A program made the position numbers and the translations under genes. From an archaeon (GTDB lineage Archaea; Thermoproteota; Nitrososphaeria; Nitrososphaerales; Gagatemarchaeaceae): a stretch of DNA of 43,544 nucleotides. Location: contig JAJZNC010000041.1 in the NCBI GenBank assembly GCA_021848045.1, positions 1 through 43,544 on the forward strand, written 5' to 3'. This document shows, piece by piece, positions 8,153 to 16,519 of this stretch. The notes beneath the pieces were generated by a model. It searched no databases. It had not been told where the DNA came from and was given only the letters and a program-made list of their open reading frames with translations. The first letter of the stretch is position 1; each line of letters starts with the position of its first letter.

Positions 8153-9847
8153 CTAGGCGACCCTGTCGTCGTCCACCAGGCAGACCGCCCCCCTTGCGGA
8201 CGACGTGACGAGCTGGGCGTACTTGGCGAAGACCCCGTGGGTGTACCGGGGGGGCATGGGCCTCCACGCCTTCTTCCGCCTGGCCAGCTCCGCCTTGCTG
8301 AGCTCCACGTCGAGCGTCTTCTTCCCGACGTCGATGCTGACTACGTCCCCGTCCTTCAGGAGCGCGATCGTCCCTCCCACGGCCGCCTCTGGGGCGATGT
8401 GCCCGATCATGAAGCCGTGGGTCGCCCCCGAGAACCTCCCGTCCGTGAGGAGCGCCACGGAGTCCTTGAGGCCCTGTCCCACGAGCGCCGAAGTCACCAC
8501 GAGCATCTCCCTCATCCCAGGCCCTCCCTTGGGACCCTCGTACCTCACCACGACTACGTCGCCGGGCTTGATCTTCTTCTCCATGATCGCCTTGCGGGCG
8601 TCCTCCTCTCTGTTGAAGACCCTCGCCGGGCCCCGGTGGGTGGTCCTCATCGACCCGGCCGTCTTGAGGACGCCCCCCTCTGTCGCGAGGTTCCCCTTCA
8701 AGATCGCGAAGCCGCCTGACCTCTTCACCGGGCTCGAAAGCGCATGGATGACGTCCTGCCCCGCCGGGAACCCCACACCCCTGAGCCTCTCGGCTATCGT
8801 CTCGCCGGTGACGGTCATGGCGTCCGCGTGGAGGAACCCGGCGTCCAGGAGCTGCTTCATTACCACCTTCACCCCTCCGACCCTCTCCACGTCAGACATC
8901 ACGTACTTGCCGGCGGGGCGGAGGTCAGCGAGCTCGGGGACCCTCCTGCCCACTCTGTCGAAGTCGTCGAGTGCGAGCTTCACCCCCGCCTCGTGCGCGA
9001 TCGCCAGCAGGTGGAGCACAGCGTTCGTGGAGCCCCCCATCCCGGCGACGACCGCGATCGCGTTCTCGAACGCCCTCTTCGTGAGTATGTCCCTGGGCCT
9101 GGTGTCGGCCTCGAGGGCCCTCATTACCGCCATCCCGGTCTCGTAGGCCACCTTCTTCCTTGCCTCGCTCGGGGCCACCGGTGCGGCGCTGTCGGGGACC
9201 GTGAGCCCGATCGCCTCTAGGGCAGAAGCCATGGTGTTGGCCGTGAACATGCCGCCGCATGCGCCGAAGGTGGGACAGGCGTTGCACTCGAGCTCCCTGA
9301 GCTGGGCTGCGCTCATCGTCCCCCTCGAGACCTGTCCCATCGCCTCAAAGACGTCCTGGATGGTGACCTCCTTCCCGTCGTACTCGCCCGGAGGTATGCT
9401 CCCGCCGTAGAGGTAGACGCTCGGGACGTTGAGCCTGGCCATCGCCATCGCGGAGGCCGGCTGCGTCTTGTCGCACCCACCGATCGTCACTATCGCGTCG
9501 AACTGGTACCCTACCGTCGCGAGCTCGATCGAGTCGGCTATCACCTCCCTGCTGATGAGGGACGCCTTCATCCCCTCGTGCCCCATGGCCATCGCGTCGT
9601 TGATCGCGATGGTGTTGAACTCCAGAGGCGTGCCGCCCGCGTCCCTGACGCCCCTCTTCACCTGCTCGGCGAGCTCCCTGAGGTTGTAGTTGCAGGGCTG
9701 CGCCTCTACCCACGTGTTGGCGATGCCTACGATCGGCTTGTCAAAGTCCTCGTCGGTGAGGCCGATCGCGCGGAGCATCGCCCTCTGGGGTGTCCTGTCG
9801 ATGCCCGCCGTGAGCTTGGCCGGATGAGACTTCAGCGACGTCGCCAA
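8153..9847 (-). CDS. ilvD: dihydroxy-acid dehydratase
   Basis: 564 residues, the normal IlvD length. It removes water from 2,3-dihydroxy-isovalerate or -methylvalerate to give the 2-oxoacids that are transaminated to valine and isoleucine. The three Fe-S ligands characteristic of IlvD/Edd are present: C52 (EAQPCNYN), C125 (GGCDKTQP) and C197 ([12 protein letters not shown]). The start is a TTG at 9845-9847; a minus-strand TATA box (GCTTATAA, 9881-9888) sits about 35 bases upstream, giving a very short leader. It diverges from ilvC across 124 bases, so the two steps after acetolactate synthase share a regulatory region although ilvBN lie 8 kb away. No truncation or missing key residue seen. 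Confidence 0.96.
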   Translation of the reverse strand: MATSLKSHPAKLTAGIDRTPQRAMLRAIGLTDEDFDKPIVGIANTWVEAQPCNYNLRELAEQVKRGVRDAGGTPLEFNTIAINDAMAMGHEGMKASLISREVIADSIELATVGYQFDAIVTIGGCDKTQPASAMAMARLNVPSVYLYGGSIPPGEYDGKEVTIQDVFEAMGQVSRGTMSAAQLRELECNACPTFGACGGMFTANTMASALEAIGLTVPDSAAPVAPSEARKKVAYETGMAVMRALEADTRPRDILTKRAFENAIAVVAGMGGSTNAVLHLLAIAHEAGVKLALDDFDRVGRRVPELADLRPAGKYVMSDVERVGGVKVVMKQLLDAGFLHADAMTVTGETIAERLRGVGFPAGQDVIHALSSPVKRSGGFAILKGNLATEGGVLKTAGSMRTTHRGPARVFNREEDARKAIMEKKIKPGDVVVVRYEGPKGGPGMREMLVVTSALVGQGLKDSVALLTDGRFSGATHGFMIGHIAPEAAVGGTIALLKDGDVVSIDVGKKTLDVELSKAELARRKKAWRPMPPRYTHGVFAKYAQLVTSSARGAVCLVDDDRVA

Positions 9848-9880
9848 AATGGGATCCTAAAAACTCGGCCCCCCTGTGCA

Positions 9881-9888
9881 TTATAAGC
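9881..9888 (-). promoter_or_regulatory. TATA box of ilvD
   Basis: Minus-strand GCTTATAA, 33-40 bases before the TTG start of ilvD. It lies back to back with the ilvC box 50 bases away. Confidence 0.5.
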
Positions 9889-9937
9889 GTAGTCATCGCT
9901 CAGGGGAGCGTTCGACGCCAGGGCCGGAGGAACCTAA

Positions 9938-9946
9938 GCTTATATC
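9938..9946 (+). promoter_or_regulatory. TATA box of ilvC
   Basis: AGCTTATAT at 9938-9946, about 29 bases upstream of the ilvC ATG at 9972. The spacing predicts a leaderless or nearly leaderless mRNA and supports that ATG over in-frame codons further upstream (from 9876), which would precede the transcription start. Confidence 0.55.
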
Positions 9947-9971
9947 TCGACACCGGGCGCCTCCGAGACAA

Positions 9972-10973
9972 ATGGCAAGGATGTGGCACGACGACGACGT
10001 CGATCTCGGGCCGATAAAGGGCGAGACGGTCGCGGTCATCGGGTATGGGATCCAGGGGGCGGCTCAGGCGAGCAACCTCCGGGACTCCGGGCTCAAGGTG
10101 GTCGTGGGGCTCAGGGAGGGGGGGAAGAGCTGGAAGAGGGCCAGGGAGGAGGGACACAAGGTGATGACCGTCCCTGACGCCGTGAAGGCCTCCGACATCG
10201 TGCACGTGCTGATACCGGACATGCAGCAGGCTCATGCGTTCAAGGAGGAGATACTCCCCAACCTCAGGAAGGGGATGGCGCTCTCGTTCTCGCACGGCGC
10301 GGCCATCCACTGGAAGTGGATCGTCCCCCCGAAGAACGTCGACGTGATCATGCTCGCCCCCAAGGCTCCCGGGCAGAGGGTCAGGGAGCTCTACCTAGAG
10401 AATTTCGGGACGCCTGCGCTGGTTGCGGTGTACCAGGACGCGACCAAGAGGGCGTGGGACCGGATACTTGCCATGGCCAAGGGCGTCGGGACCACCAGGG
10501 CCGGGGTTCTCGAGACGACCTTCAGGGAGGAGACCGAGACCGACTGGTTCGGAGAGCAGGTCGACCTCTGCGGGGGCTCGCACCGTATGATACTCAGCGC
10601 CTTCGAGACGCTCGTCGAGGCGGGATACTCACCCGAGGGCGCCTACTTCGAAGTGCTCCATGAGCTGAAGCTCATCGTGGATCTCATCCAGAGGTACGGG
10701 ATCGCGGGCATGTATCGCAGGGTGAGCGAGACGGCCAGGTACGGCGGCCTGACCCGAGGGCAGGTGGCGATCGGGCCGGAGGTCAAGAGGAACATGAAGA
10801 AGGTGCTCAAGGAGATCCAGAGCGGCAAGTTCGCGAAGGAGTGGGTCAGCGTCTACGAGAAGGAGGGCGAGAAGAGCTTCGGCAAGTACATGGCGGAGCT
10901 CGACAAGCACCAGATCGAGGCCGTCGGAAAGAAGATGCGCCGTATGATGTGGCCCAGCGACCAGGTCACCTGA
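9972..10973 (+). CDS. ilvC: ketol-acid reductoisomerase, class I
   Basis: 333 residues from this ATG, the standard class I length. It isomerises and reduces acetolactate or acetohydroxybutyrate with NAD(P)H. The Rossmann motif GYGIQG is at residues 24-29, followed by the cofactor-specificity loop around VVVGLREGGKSWKRA. The C-terminal knotted domain carries the metal and substrate acidic residues in EVLHELKLIVDLIQRYG (Mg-binding Glu) and SETARYGG. The N terminus MARMWHDDDVDLGPIKGETVAVIGYG is typical, while upstream in-frame codons would add 32 residues with no family match. It diverges from ilvD. Confidence 0.96.
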   Translation: MARMWHDDDVDLGPIKGETVAVIGYGIQGAAQASNLRDSGLKVVVGLREGGKSWKRAREEGHKVMTVPDAVKASDIVHVLIPDMQQAHAFKEEILPNLRKGMALSFSHGAAIHWKWIVPPKNVDVIMLAPKAPGQRVRELYLENFGTPALVAVYQDATKRAWDRILAMAKGVGTTRAGVLETTFREETETDWFGEQVDLCGGSHRMILSAFETLVEAGYSPEGAYFEVLHELKLIVDLIQRYGIAGMYRRVSETARYGGLTRGQVAIGPEVKRNMKKVLKEIQSGKFAKEWVSVYEKEGEKSFGKYMAELDKHQIEAVGKKMRRMMWPSDQVT

Positions 10974-11022
10974 GCGCCCCTCCCGGAAACGCGTATAGTC
11001 CCCCATCGCACCTCGGGGAGCG

Positions 11023-11214
11023 ATGGCCGGCCGAGCGCCCACGGGGGTCTGGGGCAGGGAAAGGACCTGCGGCCGCCTCGGCTCCGGCTGGGCCGAGGAG
11101 GAGCCAGAGCCGAAGAGGGACTGGAAGAGGATTCTCCTGGCGGCGTTCATCATCGTCCTCCTGGTGGGGTCGCTCGTTGTGTTCTTCGTCCTCTACCTGC
11201 TCTCTCTGCTGTGA
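11023..11214 (+). CDS. small single-span membrane protein
   Basis: 63 residues: a 34-residue polar N-terminal part with a DWKR charge patch, then one transmembrane helix (about 37-60, ILLAAFIIVLLVGSLVVFF...) ending in LLSLL. A weak TATA-like GCGTATAG (10991-10998) lies about 27 bases before the ATG. It starts 49 bases after ilvC and ends 63 bases before the RAM gene pair. No family recognised. The clear helix and the promoter-like spacing argue that it is real, but it is short and could be a chance frame. Confidence 0.5.
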   Translation: MAGRAPTGVWGRERTCGRLGSGWAEEEPEPKRDWKRILLAAFIIVLLVGSLVVFFVLYLLSLL

Positions 11215-11235
11215 AGGGCTCCTAGGCCTCGGAAC

Positions 11236-11244
11236 GCTTTATTA
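11236..11244 (+). promoter_or_regulatory. TATA box of the RAM-domain gene pair
   Basis: GCTTTATTA ends 33 bases before the ATG at 11278; matches the archaeal box and implies a leader of only a few bases. Confidence 0.45.
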
Positions 11245-11277
11245 CTCGTCTCGCCCTCTGCCAAGAGCAGACCCCCA

Positions 11278-11508
11278 ATGATATCAGCCTGCATCCTGAT
11301 ACGGACGGAGCGAGGTAGGATGGAGGAGCTCGCCAAGAAGCTCAAGCAGATCCCGGAGATAAAGAGGGCGTTCCCCGTCCTCGGGAGATACGACATCATC
11401 GCAGACGTGGAGGCCAAGGACGGGAAGCAGCTCGCCCGCGCTGTGACCAAGACGATGAGGCTCGGCGGGATAGTGTTCACCGAGACCCTGCCGGAGGTGG
11501 AGGAGTGA
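11278..11508 (+). CDS. stand-alone RAM (Lrp/AsnC ligand-binding) domain protein 1
   Basis: 76 residues that match the effector-binding half of Lrp/AsnC regulators: a first strand ACILIRTERG, a helix, then the diagnostic turn VLGRYDIIADVEAKD and a last strand GIVFTETLP. The DNA-binding helix-turn-helix half is absent. Such RAM-only proteins bind amino acids and can form mixed oligomers with full-length Lrp proteins or with each other. The stop overlaps the start of the second copy, so both are made together. Placement between ilvC and a 2-oxoacid dehydrogenase operon suggests a branched-chain amino acid or oxoacid sensor; that is inference. Confidence 0.85.
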   Translation: MISACILIRTERGRMEELAKKLKQIPEIKRAFPVLGRYDIIADVEAKDGKQLARAVTKTMRLGGIVFTETLPEVEE

Positions 11509-11738
11509 CCTTGCCACTCAACACCTGCATCCTCATAAAGACCACGCCGGTCGACGCCGAGGACGTCCTGCAGAAGACCAGGAAGGTCAAGGGGGTCAGG
11601 AAGGCCTTCCTGGGCTACGGGAGATACGACATCATCGCGTTCGGCGACGGACCTAGCTACCCGGAGATACGCAAGATCTCCGAGCTGATCAACGAGATAA
11701 AGGGAGTCCGAAGCACGGAGACCCTGGTCGAGGGTTAG
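11505..11738 (+). CDS. stand-alone RAM (Lrp/AsnC ligand-binding) domain protein 2
   Basis: 77 residues with the same fold as its neighbour: NTCILIKTTP, then GYGRYDIIAFGDG and GVRSTETLVEG. The GTG at 11505 overlaps the preceding TGA (GTGA), and GGAGG at 11492-11496 is well spaced as a ribosome binding site; a TTG at 11511 is an alternative. Sequence identity to copy 1 is limited outside the GRYDIIA core, so the pair is an old duplication and a heteromer is plausible. The stop TAG overlaps the stop of the convergent E2 gene by four bases. Confidence 0.82.
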   Translation: MTLPLNTCILIKTTPVDAEDVLQKTRKVKGVRKAFLGYGRYDIIAFGDGPSYPEIRKISELINEIKGVRSTETLVEG

Positions 11739-12892
11739 GCGATCCCGGCCTCTGAGCGGAGCGCCTTCGGGTCCTCGAGGACGGCGACGACCTTGTTGAC
11801 GAACCTCGCCGCGTAGGCGCCGTCGAGTATCCTGTGGTCGAAGCTGAGGGACAGGAACATCACGTCCCGGGCCTCTATCCTGCCGTCCCTCACCACCGCC
11901 CTCTTGGCGACCTTGTGGCTGCCGAGGATGGCCGCCTCGGGATAGTTGATTATTGGGGTGGCGAAGAGCCCGCCCACGGAGCCCTGGTTGGTGATCGTGA
12001 AGGTCGAGCCATGGACGTCCTCGATCGAGAGCTGGCCCTCCCTGGCCTTGGATGCCATCCTCTGGATCTCGGCGGCCACCTCGAAGACATCCTTCCTGTC
12101 GGCGTCCCTGACCACGGGGACGACCAGCCCGCTCTCGGTGTCGATGGCTATCCCTATGTTGTAGCTCCTCCTGAGCAGTATCTCGCCCCTCTGGTCGTCG
12201 AGGGAGGAGTTGGCGTATGGGAACTCCTTCAGGGCGGCAACCGCCGCCTTTACGATGAACGGCAGGTACGTCAGCTTGACACCGCGCCTCTCGGCCTCCG
12301 GCTTCAGCGATTCCCTCAGCGCAACCACCTCGGTCATGTCGCACTCGTCGACGTGGGTCACCTGCGCGGTCGTCCTGACCGACTTGGCCATGTGCTCGGC
12401 GACAAGCTTCCTCACGCCCCTCACCTGGACCCTGTCCTCGCCAGAGGCGGGAGGCTGGGCCAATTCCTGCGCCGCTCCCCTCACGTCCTGCTCGGTGACC
12501 CTCCCCATCGGGCCTGACCCCTTCACCTTGGCGAGGTCGACGCCCATCTCGCGGGCGAGCTTGCGGGTCGCAGGGGTGGCCAGCACGTCGCCGGCTGGCC
12601 TAGGCGCGCCCGCCTCCTGGCGGGTCGGCTCGGATTGCGTCACGGCCGGAGCCCCGCCCTCCCCCGAGTCTATCACGATTATCGTCTGACCTACGCGCAC
12701 GACGTCCCCCTCCTTCGCCATGATCCTCGAGACCTTCCCCGAACTCGGCGAAGGGATCTGGACGTTGACCTTGTCCGTCATGACCTCGACCAGGGGCTGC
12801 TCCTCTCTGATCTGGTCGCCCTCCTTGACGAACCACTTCAGAATCTCCCCCTCTGCCACCCCCTCGCCGATGTCCGGAAGACGAAGCTCCAT
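11735..12892 (-). CDS. dihydrolipoamide acyltransferase (E2) of a 2-oxoacid dehydrogenase complex
   Basis: 385 residues. A lipoyl domain at 1-77 carries the lipoylated lysine K41 in VMTDKVNVQIPS; a Pro/Ala-rich linker leads to a peripheral-subunit-binding domain at about 103-138 (TPATRKLAREMGVDL...GPMGRVTEQDV) that docks E1/E3; the catalytic domain ends with DHRILDG at 352-358 supplying the active His. E2 transfers the acyl group from E1-bound thiamine to CoA. It is the last gene of an E1 alpha-E1 beta-E2 operon. ATG start 38 bases after E1 beta. The substrate may be branched-chain oxoacids, judging from E1 alpha, but pyruvate or acetoin cannot be excluded. Its modification requires LipA/LipB, both encoded in this window. 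Confidence 0.93.
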   Translation of the reverse strand: MELRLPDIGEGVAEGEILKWFVKEGDQIREEQPLVEVMTDKVNVQIPSPSSGKVSRIMAKEGDVVRVGQTIIVIDSGEGGAPAVTQSEPTRQEAGAPRPAGDVLATPATRKLAREMGVDLAKVKGSGPMGRVTEQDVRGAAQELAQPPASGEDRVQVRGVRKLVAEHMAKSVRTTAQVTHVDECDMTEVVALRESLKPEAERRGVKLTYLPFIVKAAVAALKEFPYANSSLDDQRGEILLRRSYNIGIAIDTESGLVVPVVRDADRKDVFEVAAEIQRMASKAREGQLSIEDVHGSTFTITNQGSVGGLFATPIINYPEAAILGSHKVAKRAVVRDGRIEARDVMFLSLSFDHRILDGAYAARFVNKVVAVLEDPKALRSEAGIA

Positions 12893-12930
12893 TTTGGCTC
12901 TCTCGACTCCGGAGGCGGCTTTAAGGTTGA

Positions 12931-13908
12931 CTAGTAGCTCGCGGCCTTCCTTATCGACCTGAGCACCCTCTCGGGCGAGGGCAGATACCTGTTCTCGAGC
13001 GCGTAGGGGAAGGGGGTGTCGAACCCTCCGAGCCTGACTATGGGCGCCCTTAGGGAGTCTATCGCCCTCTCCGCTATCTGCGCGGCTATCTCGCCGCCGA
13101 ACCCCGACACCTTGGTCGCCTCGTGGGCGATAACCACCCTCCCGGTCTTCCTGACGGATCCGAGTACCGTCTCGAGGTCGAAGGGCATGAGCGTCCTCAT
13201 GTCTATCAGCTCCACCGATATGTTCTCCTTCGCGGCCATCTCGGCGGCCGCCTTGCAGGTGTGGACCATCGCCCCCCAGCTGACGAGGGTCACCCCAGTG
13301 CCCTCGTAGACCACCCTGGCCTTGCCGAAGGGGATGGTGAAGTCCTCGTCCGCGGGGACCTCCTCCTTGGACGTCCTGTAGACGCGCTTGGGCTCCAAGA
13401 ACATGACGGGGTCGGAGCCGCGTATCGCCGTCCTCAGCAGCCCCATCGTGTCGGCAGGCGTCGACGGGGTCACGACGTACAGCCCCGGGGTGTGCGTGAA
13501 GTAGGCCTCGGTGGACTGCGAGTGGTAGAGCGCCCCCTTTATCCCGCCGCCGTACGGCGCGCGGATCACCACGTGGGCGGGGTAACCCCCGCCCGACCTG
13601 TACCTTATCTTGGCCAGCTCGCTCACTATCTGGTTGAAGCCGGGGTAGATGAAGTCGAGGAACTGTATCTCAACCACAGGCTCGAGCCCGTAGAGGGCCA
13701 TCCCGATGGCCGTCCCTATGATGCCGTCTTCGGCGATGGGGGTGTCCATGACCCTCTCCGGCCCGAACTCGTTGAGCAGCCCCGCCGTGGCCCTGAAGAC
13801 TCCGCCGTCCTTCCCGATGTCCTCCCCGAGCAGGACGACGTCGGCGTTCCTCCTCATCTCGGTGCGGAGCGTCTCGTTGACGCTCTGGACCAGGTTGAGC
13901 ATCGGCAT
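12931..13908 (-). CDS. 2-oxoacid dehydrogenase E1 beta subunit
   Basis: 325 residues, the usual length. Transketolase-like pyrimidine-binding domain (ADVVLLGEDIGKDGGVFRAT at the N terminus, with the TPP-activating Glu in the EIQFLDF region) and a C-terminal domain that includes GRVVIAHEATKVSGFGGEI. Forms a heterotetramer with E1 alpha and binds thiamine diphosphate at the interface. The start is ATG-CCG-ATG; the first ATG at 13908 is used, 13 bases after the E1 alpha stop, so the genes are co-transcribed. The sequence looks most like the branched-chain/pyruvate E1 beta group. Nothing odd in sequence. Confidence 0.93.
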   Translation of the reverse strand: MPMLNLVQSVNETLRTEMRRNADVVLLGEDIGKDGGVFRATAGLLNEFGPERVMDTPIAEDGIIGTAIGMALYGLEPVVEIQFLDFIYPGFNQIVSELAKIRYRSGGGYPAHVVIRAPYGGGIKGALYHSQSTEAYFTHTPGLYVVTPSTPADTMGLLRTAIRGSDPVMFLEPKRVYRTSKEEVPADEDFTIPFGKARVVYEGTGVTLVSWGAMVHTCKAAAEMAAKENISVELIDMRTLMPFDLETVLGSVRKTGRVVIAHEATKVSGFGGEIAAQIAERAIDSLRAPIVRLGGFDTPFPYALENRYLPSPERVLRSIRKAASY

Positions 13909-13921
13909 CGGGCGACCCTTC

Positions 13922-14989
13922 CTACTCGCGGCCTTCCTCGGCCATGAACTCCTCGGCCTCCTCCTGGAGGTTCCACGGCATCTCGGAGTAGACGTCGGTG
14001 AATAGGGTCGAGGGGGCGGGTGGCTTCACCGTCTCCCTCTCCTTGACCGTCCTGGAGATGTAAGCGTCTATCTCCTCGCTCTGCTTCTGGACGGCGCTCT
14101 CCGTGAGTATCCCCTTCCTCGTGAGGTACGCCGTGAACCTGGCTATCGGGTCTCTCCTCTTCCACATCTCCACTTCCTCGTCGTTCCTGTACACGCTCGG
14201 GTCGTCCGAGCTCGAGTGGCCCCCCATCCTGTACGTCACCGCCTCTATCAGCGTCGGACCCCCTCCCGACCTCGCCTTGTCGACCGCCGACCTGACCGCC
14301 TTGTAGACCGCGAGGACGTCGTTCCCGTCCACCTGGACCCCCTCGAAGCCATAGGCCTCCGCCTTGATGGCGAAGCTCTCTGACGCGGTCTGCCTCCTCG
14401 CGGGGAGCGATATCGCGTACTGGTTGTTCTCGCAGAAGAAGACCACGGGCGCCCTGTACACCCCCGCGAAGTTCATCGCGGCGTGGAACTCGCCCTGGGA
14501 CGTCGCCCCCTCCCCCATGGAGGTGAAGCAGACGAGCTTGTCGCGCTTGTACTTGGCCGCGTACGCGATCCCCACGGCGTGGAGGAGCTTCGACCCTATC
14601 GGGCTCGAGAGGCTGACCACGTTCCACTTCCTGAAGCTCCAGTGCGTAGGCAGCGACCTGCCCTTGCTCTCATCGGCCGAGTTGGCCATGAGCTGGTCTA
14701 ACAGGGTGGCAAGCGGCACGCCCCTGACCAGGCACATCCCTGGGTCTCGGTAGCTGGGCAGCGCCCAGTCCTGGGCGGAGAGCGCGTACGCGGCCCCTAT
14801 CTGGCACGCCTCCTGCCCGGTGGACTCCATGAAGAACCCGAGGCGGCCCTGCCTCTGGAGCGACATGCCCTTCTCGTTGAGCCTCCTGACGGTGAGCATG
14901 AACCTGTGGATCTTCAGCAGGTCCTCGTCGCTGAGGTCCGGGACTAGCTTCGGGTCGAAGTCGCCGTCCGCCGTAATGACCTGGAGCAT
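13922..14989 (-). CDS. 2-oxoacid dehydrogenase E1 alpha subunit, branched-chain-like
   Basis: 355 residues from ATG 14987-14989; an in-frame TTG at 14993-14995 would add two residues. The thiamine diphosphate motif reads GEGATSQGEFHAAMNFA followed by CENNQYAIS, the form usual for branched-chain 2-oxoacid dehydrogenases. YRMGGHSSSDDPSVYR is the phosphorylation-loop-like segment of that subfamily. The protein decarboxylates the oxoacid and passes the acyl group to the lipoyl arm of E2. First gene of the operon; a minus-strand AT-rich GAAAAAAGCG at 15021-15030 may be its promoter. lipA lies 64 bases upstream on the same strand, so read-through is possible. Confidence 0.92.
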   Translation of the reverse strand: MLQVITADGDFDPKLVPDLSDEDLLKIHRFMLTVRRLNEKGMSLQRQGRLGFFMESTGQEACQIGAAYALSAQDWALPSYRDPGMCLVRGVPLATLLDQLMANSADESKGRSLPTHWSFRKWNVVSLSSPIGSKLLHAVGIAYAAKYKRDKLVCFTSMGEGATSQGEFHAAMNFAGVYRAPVVFFCENNQYAISLPARRQTASESFAIKAEAYGFEGVQVDGNDVLAVYKAVRSAVDKARSGGGPTLIEAVTYRMGGHSSSDDPSVYRNDEEVEMWKRRDPIARFTAYLTRKGILTESAVQKQSEEIDAYISRTVKERETVKPPAPSTLFTDVYSEMPWNLQEEAEEFMAEEGRE

Positions 14990-15053
14990 TTCCAAAATGG
15001 TCTAGCTCGGCTGGGGCGAGCGCTTTTTTCCAACAGATAAGACTTTTCCTGCG

Positions 15054-15974
15054 CTACGCCGATTGTTCGTTAATCGTCGTGACCTTCCCATCCAGCAGGG
15101 CGCCGATGAACATCTCCCCCGCCTTGTAGCTCGACCTCACGAGCGGCCCCGAGGCGACGTAGCTGAACCCGTACTCCTGCTCACCCACGTGCTTGTAGTA
15201 GTCGAACGTCCCGGGGGGGACGTACTCGACCACCGGGAGGTGCCGCGCGGATGGCCTCAGGTATTGCCCTATCGTGAGAAAGTCCACTCCCGCTTCACGT
15301 AGGTGCATCATCGCGAGCCTGACCTCCTCCTCGCCCTCCCCCAGCCCGAGCATGATGGACGACTTTGTGAACATCCCTGGGTCGAGCTTCTTCACGCTCC
15401 TCAGCACCGAGAGCGACTGCCAGTAGCCCGCCCTCGGGTCCCTCACCCTCCCGCTCAGGAACATGGTGGTCTCGACGTTGTGCGCGACCACGTCGGGGCC
15501 CGCCTCCACCACCTTCCTGATCGAGTCGAGGTCGTTCTGGAAGTCAGGGATCAGCACCTCGACTCTCATCCCTGGGTTCATCTCCTTCGTGGCCCTTATC
15601 GTCCTCGCGAAGTGCTCCGCCCCCCCGTCGGGGAGGTCGTCCCTGTCGACCGAAGTGAGCACCACGTACGAGAGTCCCATCTTCGAGAGTATCAGTGCGA
15701 CGTTCTCTGGCTCGAGGGGGTCCGGCGGGCTGCCTGGCTTCCCCGGGCTCACCATGCAGAACCTGCACGCCCTCGAGCAGACGTCCCCCATCAGCATCAG
15801 GGTGGCCGTCCCGCCTCCCCAGCACTCGGAGACGTTCGGGCAGTGGGCCTCCTCGCAGACCGTGTGGAGCCTCAGCTCCTTGAAGAGCCCCTTGAGCCGG
15901 ACGTAGTTCCGTCCCTCGTCCTCCGCTCCCGCGGGAGGAAGTACCGTGAGCCATTCTGGCTTTGGTTCGAGCAA
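15054..15974 (-). CDS. lipA: lipoyl synthase
   Basis: 306 residues. A radical SAM enzyme that inserts two sulfurs into a protein-bound octanoyl group. Both cluster motifs are intact: the auxiliary cluster C40-x4-C45-x5-C51 (CEEAHCPNVSEC) and the radical SAM CxxxCxxC at C66, C70, C73 (CSRACRFC). The C-terminal RSSY motif, whose Ser ligates the auxiliary cluster, is present (VRSSYKAGE). TTG start at 15974 with a minus-strand CCTAATAGC box about 30 bases upstream. Located next to E1/E2 that need lipoylation; its partner lipB is 11 kb away beside lpd. Confidence 0.96.
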   Translation of the reverse strand: MLEPKPEWLTVLPPAGAEDEGRNYVRLKGLFKELRLHTVCEEAHCPNVSECWGGGTATLMLMGDVCSRACRFCMVSPGKPGSPPDPLEPENVALILSKMGLSYVVLTSVDRDDLPDGGAEHFARTIRATKEMNPGMRVEVLIPDFQNDLDSIRKVVEAGPDVVAHNVETTMFLSGRVRDPRAGYWQSLSVLRSVKKLDPGMFTKSSIMLGLGEGEEEVRLAMMHLREAGVDFLTIGQYLRPSARHLPVVEYVPPGTFDYYKHVGEQEYGFSYVASGPLVRSSYKAGEMFIGALLDGKVTTINEQSA

Positions 15975-16016
15975 CGCGGTGAGGTATCCCTCCCCGGACC
16001 GCGCTATTAGGTTAGC

Positions 16017-16439
16017 TCAGCGCGCCGTCTTGAGCCTGAGCATCCCGTCCTCGGGGCCGAGGCTCCCCATGCATGCGGCGCAGCCGTCCGTCTTGAAGCC
16101 CGGCTCGAGCTCGGTGTGGAGGACGCAGAGCACGTGGTTTACCCTGACGTAATCGCAGACCTCCGTCATTATCCTGAGCGCCTCCCTCAGGTCGGGCTTC
16201 TCTGCCGCGAGGAGCCCCGCGACCCTGTCCGCCGCGCCCGCTATGTTCGCGTCCACCTCGAGGTTGACCATCACGCCCCTCGCCTTGCGCGCGTAGTTGC
16301 TCACGGATGCCTGGGTCACGCCAAGGCGGAGCGCCGCCTCCTGCTGCGTCATGTCGTAGTCATCGGTCAGCCTCTTCGAGACCATCGCTCTGAAGGCCGG
16401 CAGGGCCGACTTCGAGACGATCTCATAGGGGTGGATCAA
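16017..16439 (-). CDS. archaeal helix-turn-helix transcriptional regulator (COG2522-like)
   Basis: 140 residues from TTG 16437-16439. The N-terminal part (IHPYEIVSKSALPAFRAMVSKRL) leads into a helix-turn-helix (DMTQQEAALRLGVTQASVSNYAR, about residues 28-52). The C-terminal half has a Cys-containing metal- or thiol-like segment (C at VCDYV, VLCVLH and DGCAAC). This is the layout of small archaeal regulators of the COG2522 type. The longer frame from 16481 would begin upstream of the transcription start predicted from the TATA box at 16463-16472, so the TTG is preferred. It diverges from the Amt-like gene and an operator-like palindrome lies in its promoter, suggesting autoregulation and possibly control of the transporter. 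Confidence 0.8.
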   Translation of the reverse strand: MIHPYEIVSKSALPAFRAMVSKRLTDDYDMTQQEAALRLGVTQASVSNYARKARGVMVNLEVDANIAGAADRVAGLLAAEKPDLREALRIMTEVCDYVRVNHVLCVLHTELEPGFKTDGCAACMGSLGPEDGMLRLKTAR

Positions 16440-16451
16440 CGTCCGGTATTT

Positions 16452-16467
16452 TATAACGGGCGTTATA
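16452..16467. promoter_or_regulatory. operator-like perfect palindrome TATAACG-GG-CGTTATA
   Basis: Seven-base arms flank a two-base centre. The palindrome overlaps the downstream edge of the TATA box of the regulator gene and lies before its predicted transcription start, where a bound dimer would block initiation. It is 114 bases before the start of the divergent Amt-like gene. Confidence 0.55.
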
Positions 16468-16472
16468 TTTAA
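16463..16472 (-). promoter_or_regulatory. TATA box of the regulator gene
   Basis: Minus-strand TTAAATATAA, centred about 29 bases before the TTG at 16439. A second AT-rich stretch (TTATAAAATA, minus strand 16447-16456) is too close to that start to serve it. Confidence 0.55.
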
Positions 16473-16519
16473 GTCTGACACGGGCCGCCGTTCTCGGCGG
16501 GTCGCGCCTCTGGGGGGCG

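Noticed and set aside
16440-16481. Longer N terminus of the small regulator
   Set aside because: It lies in and before the predicted promoter, and the family begins near the TTG at 16439.
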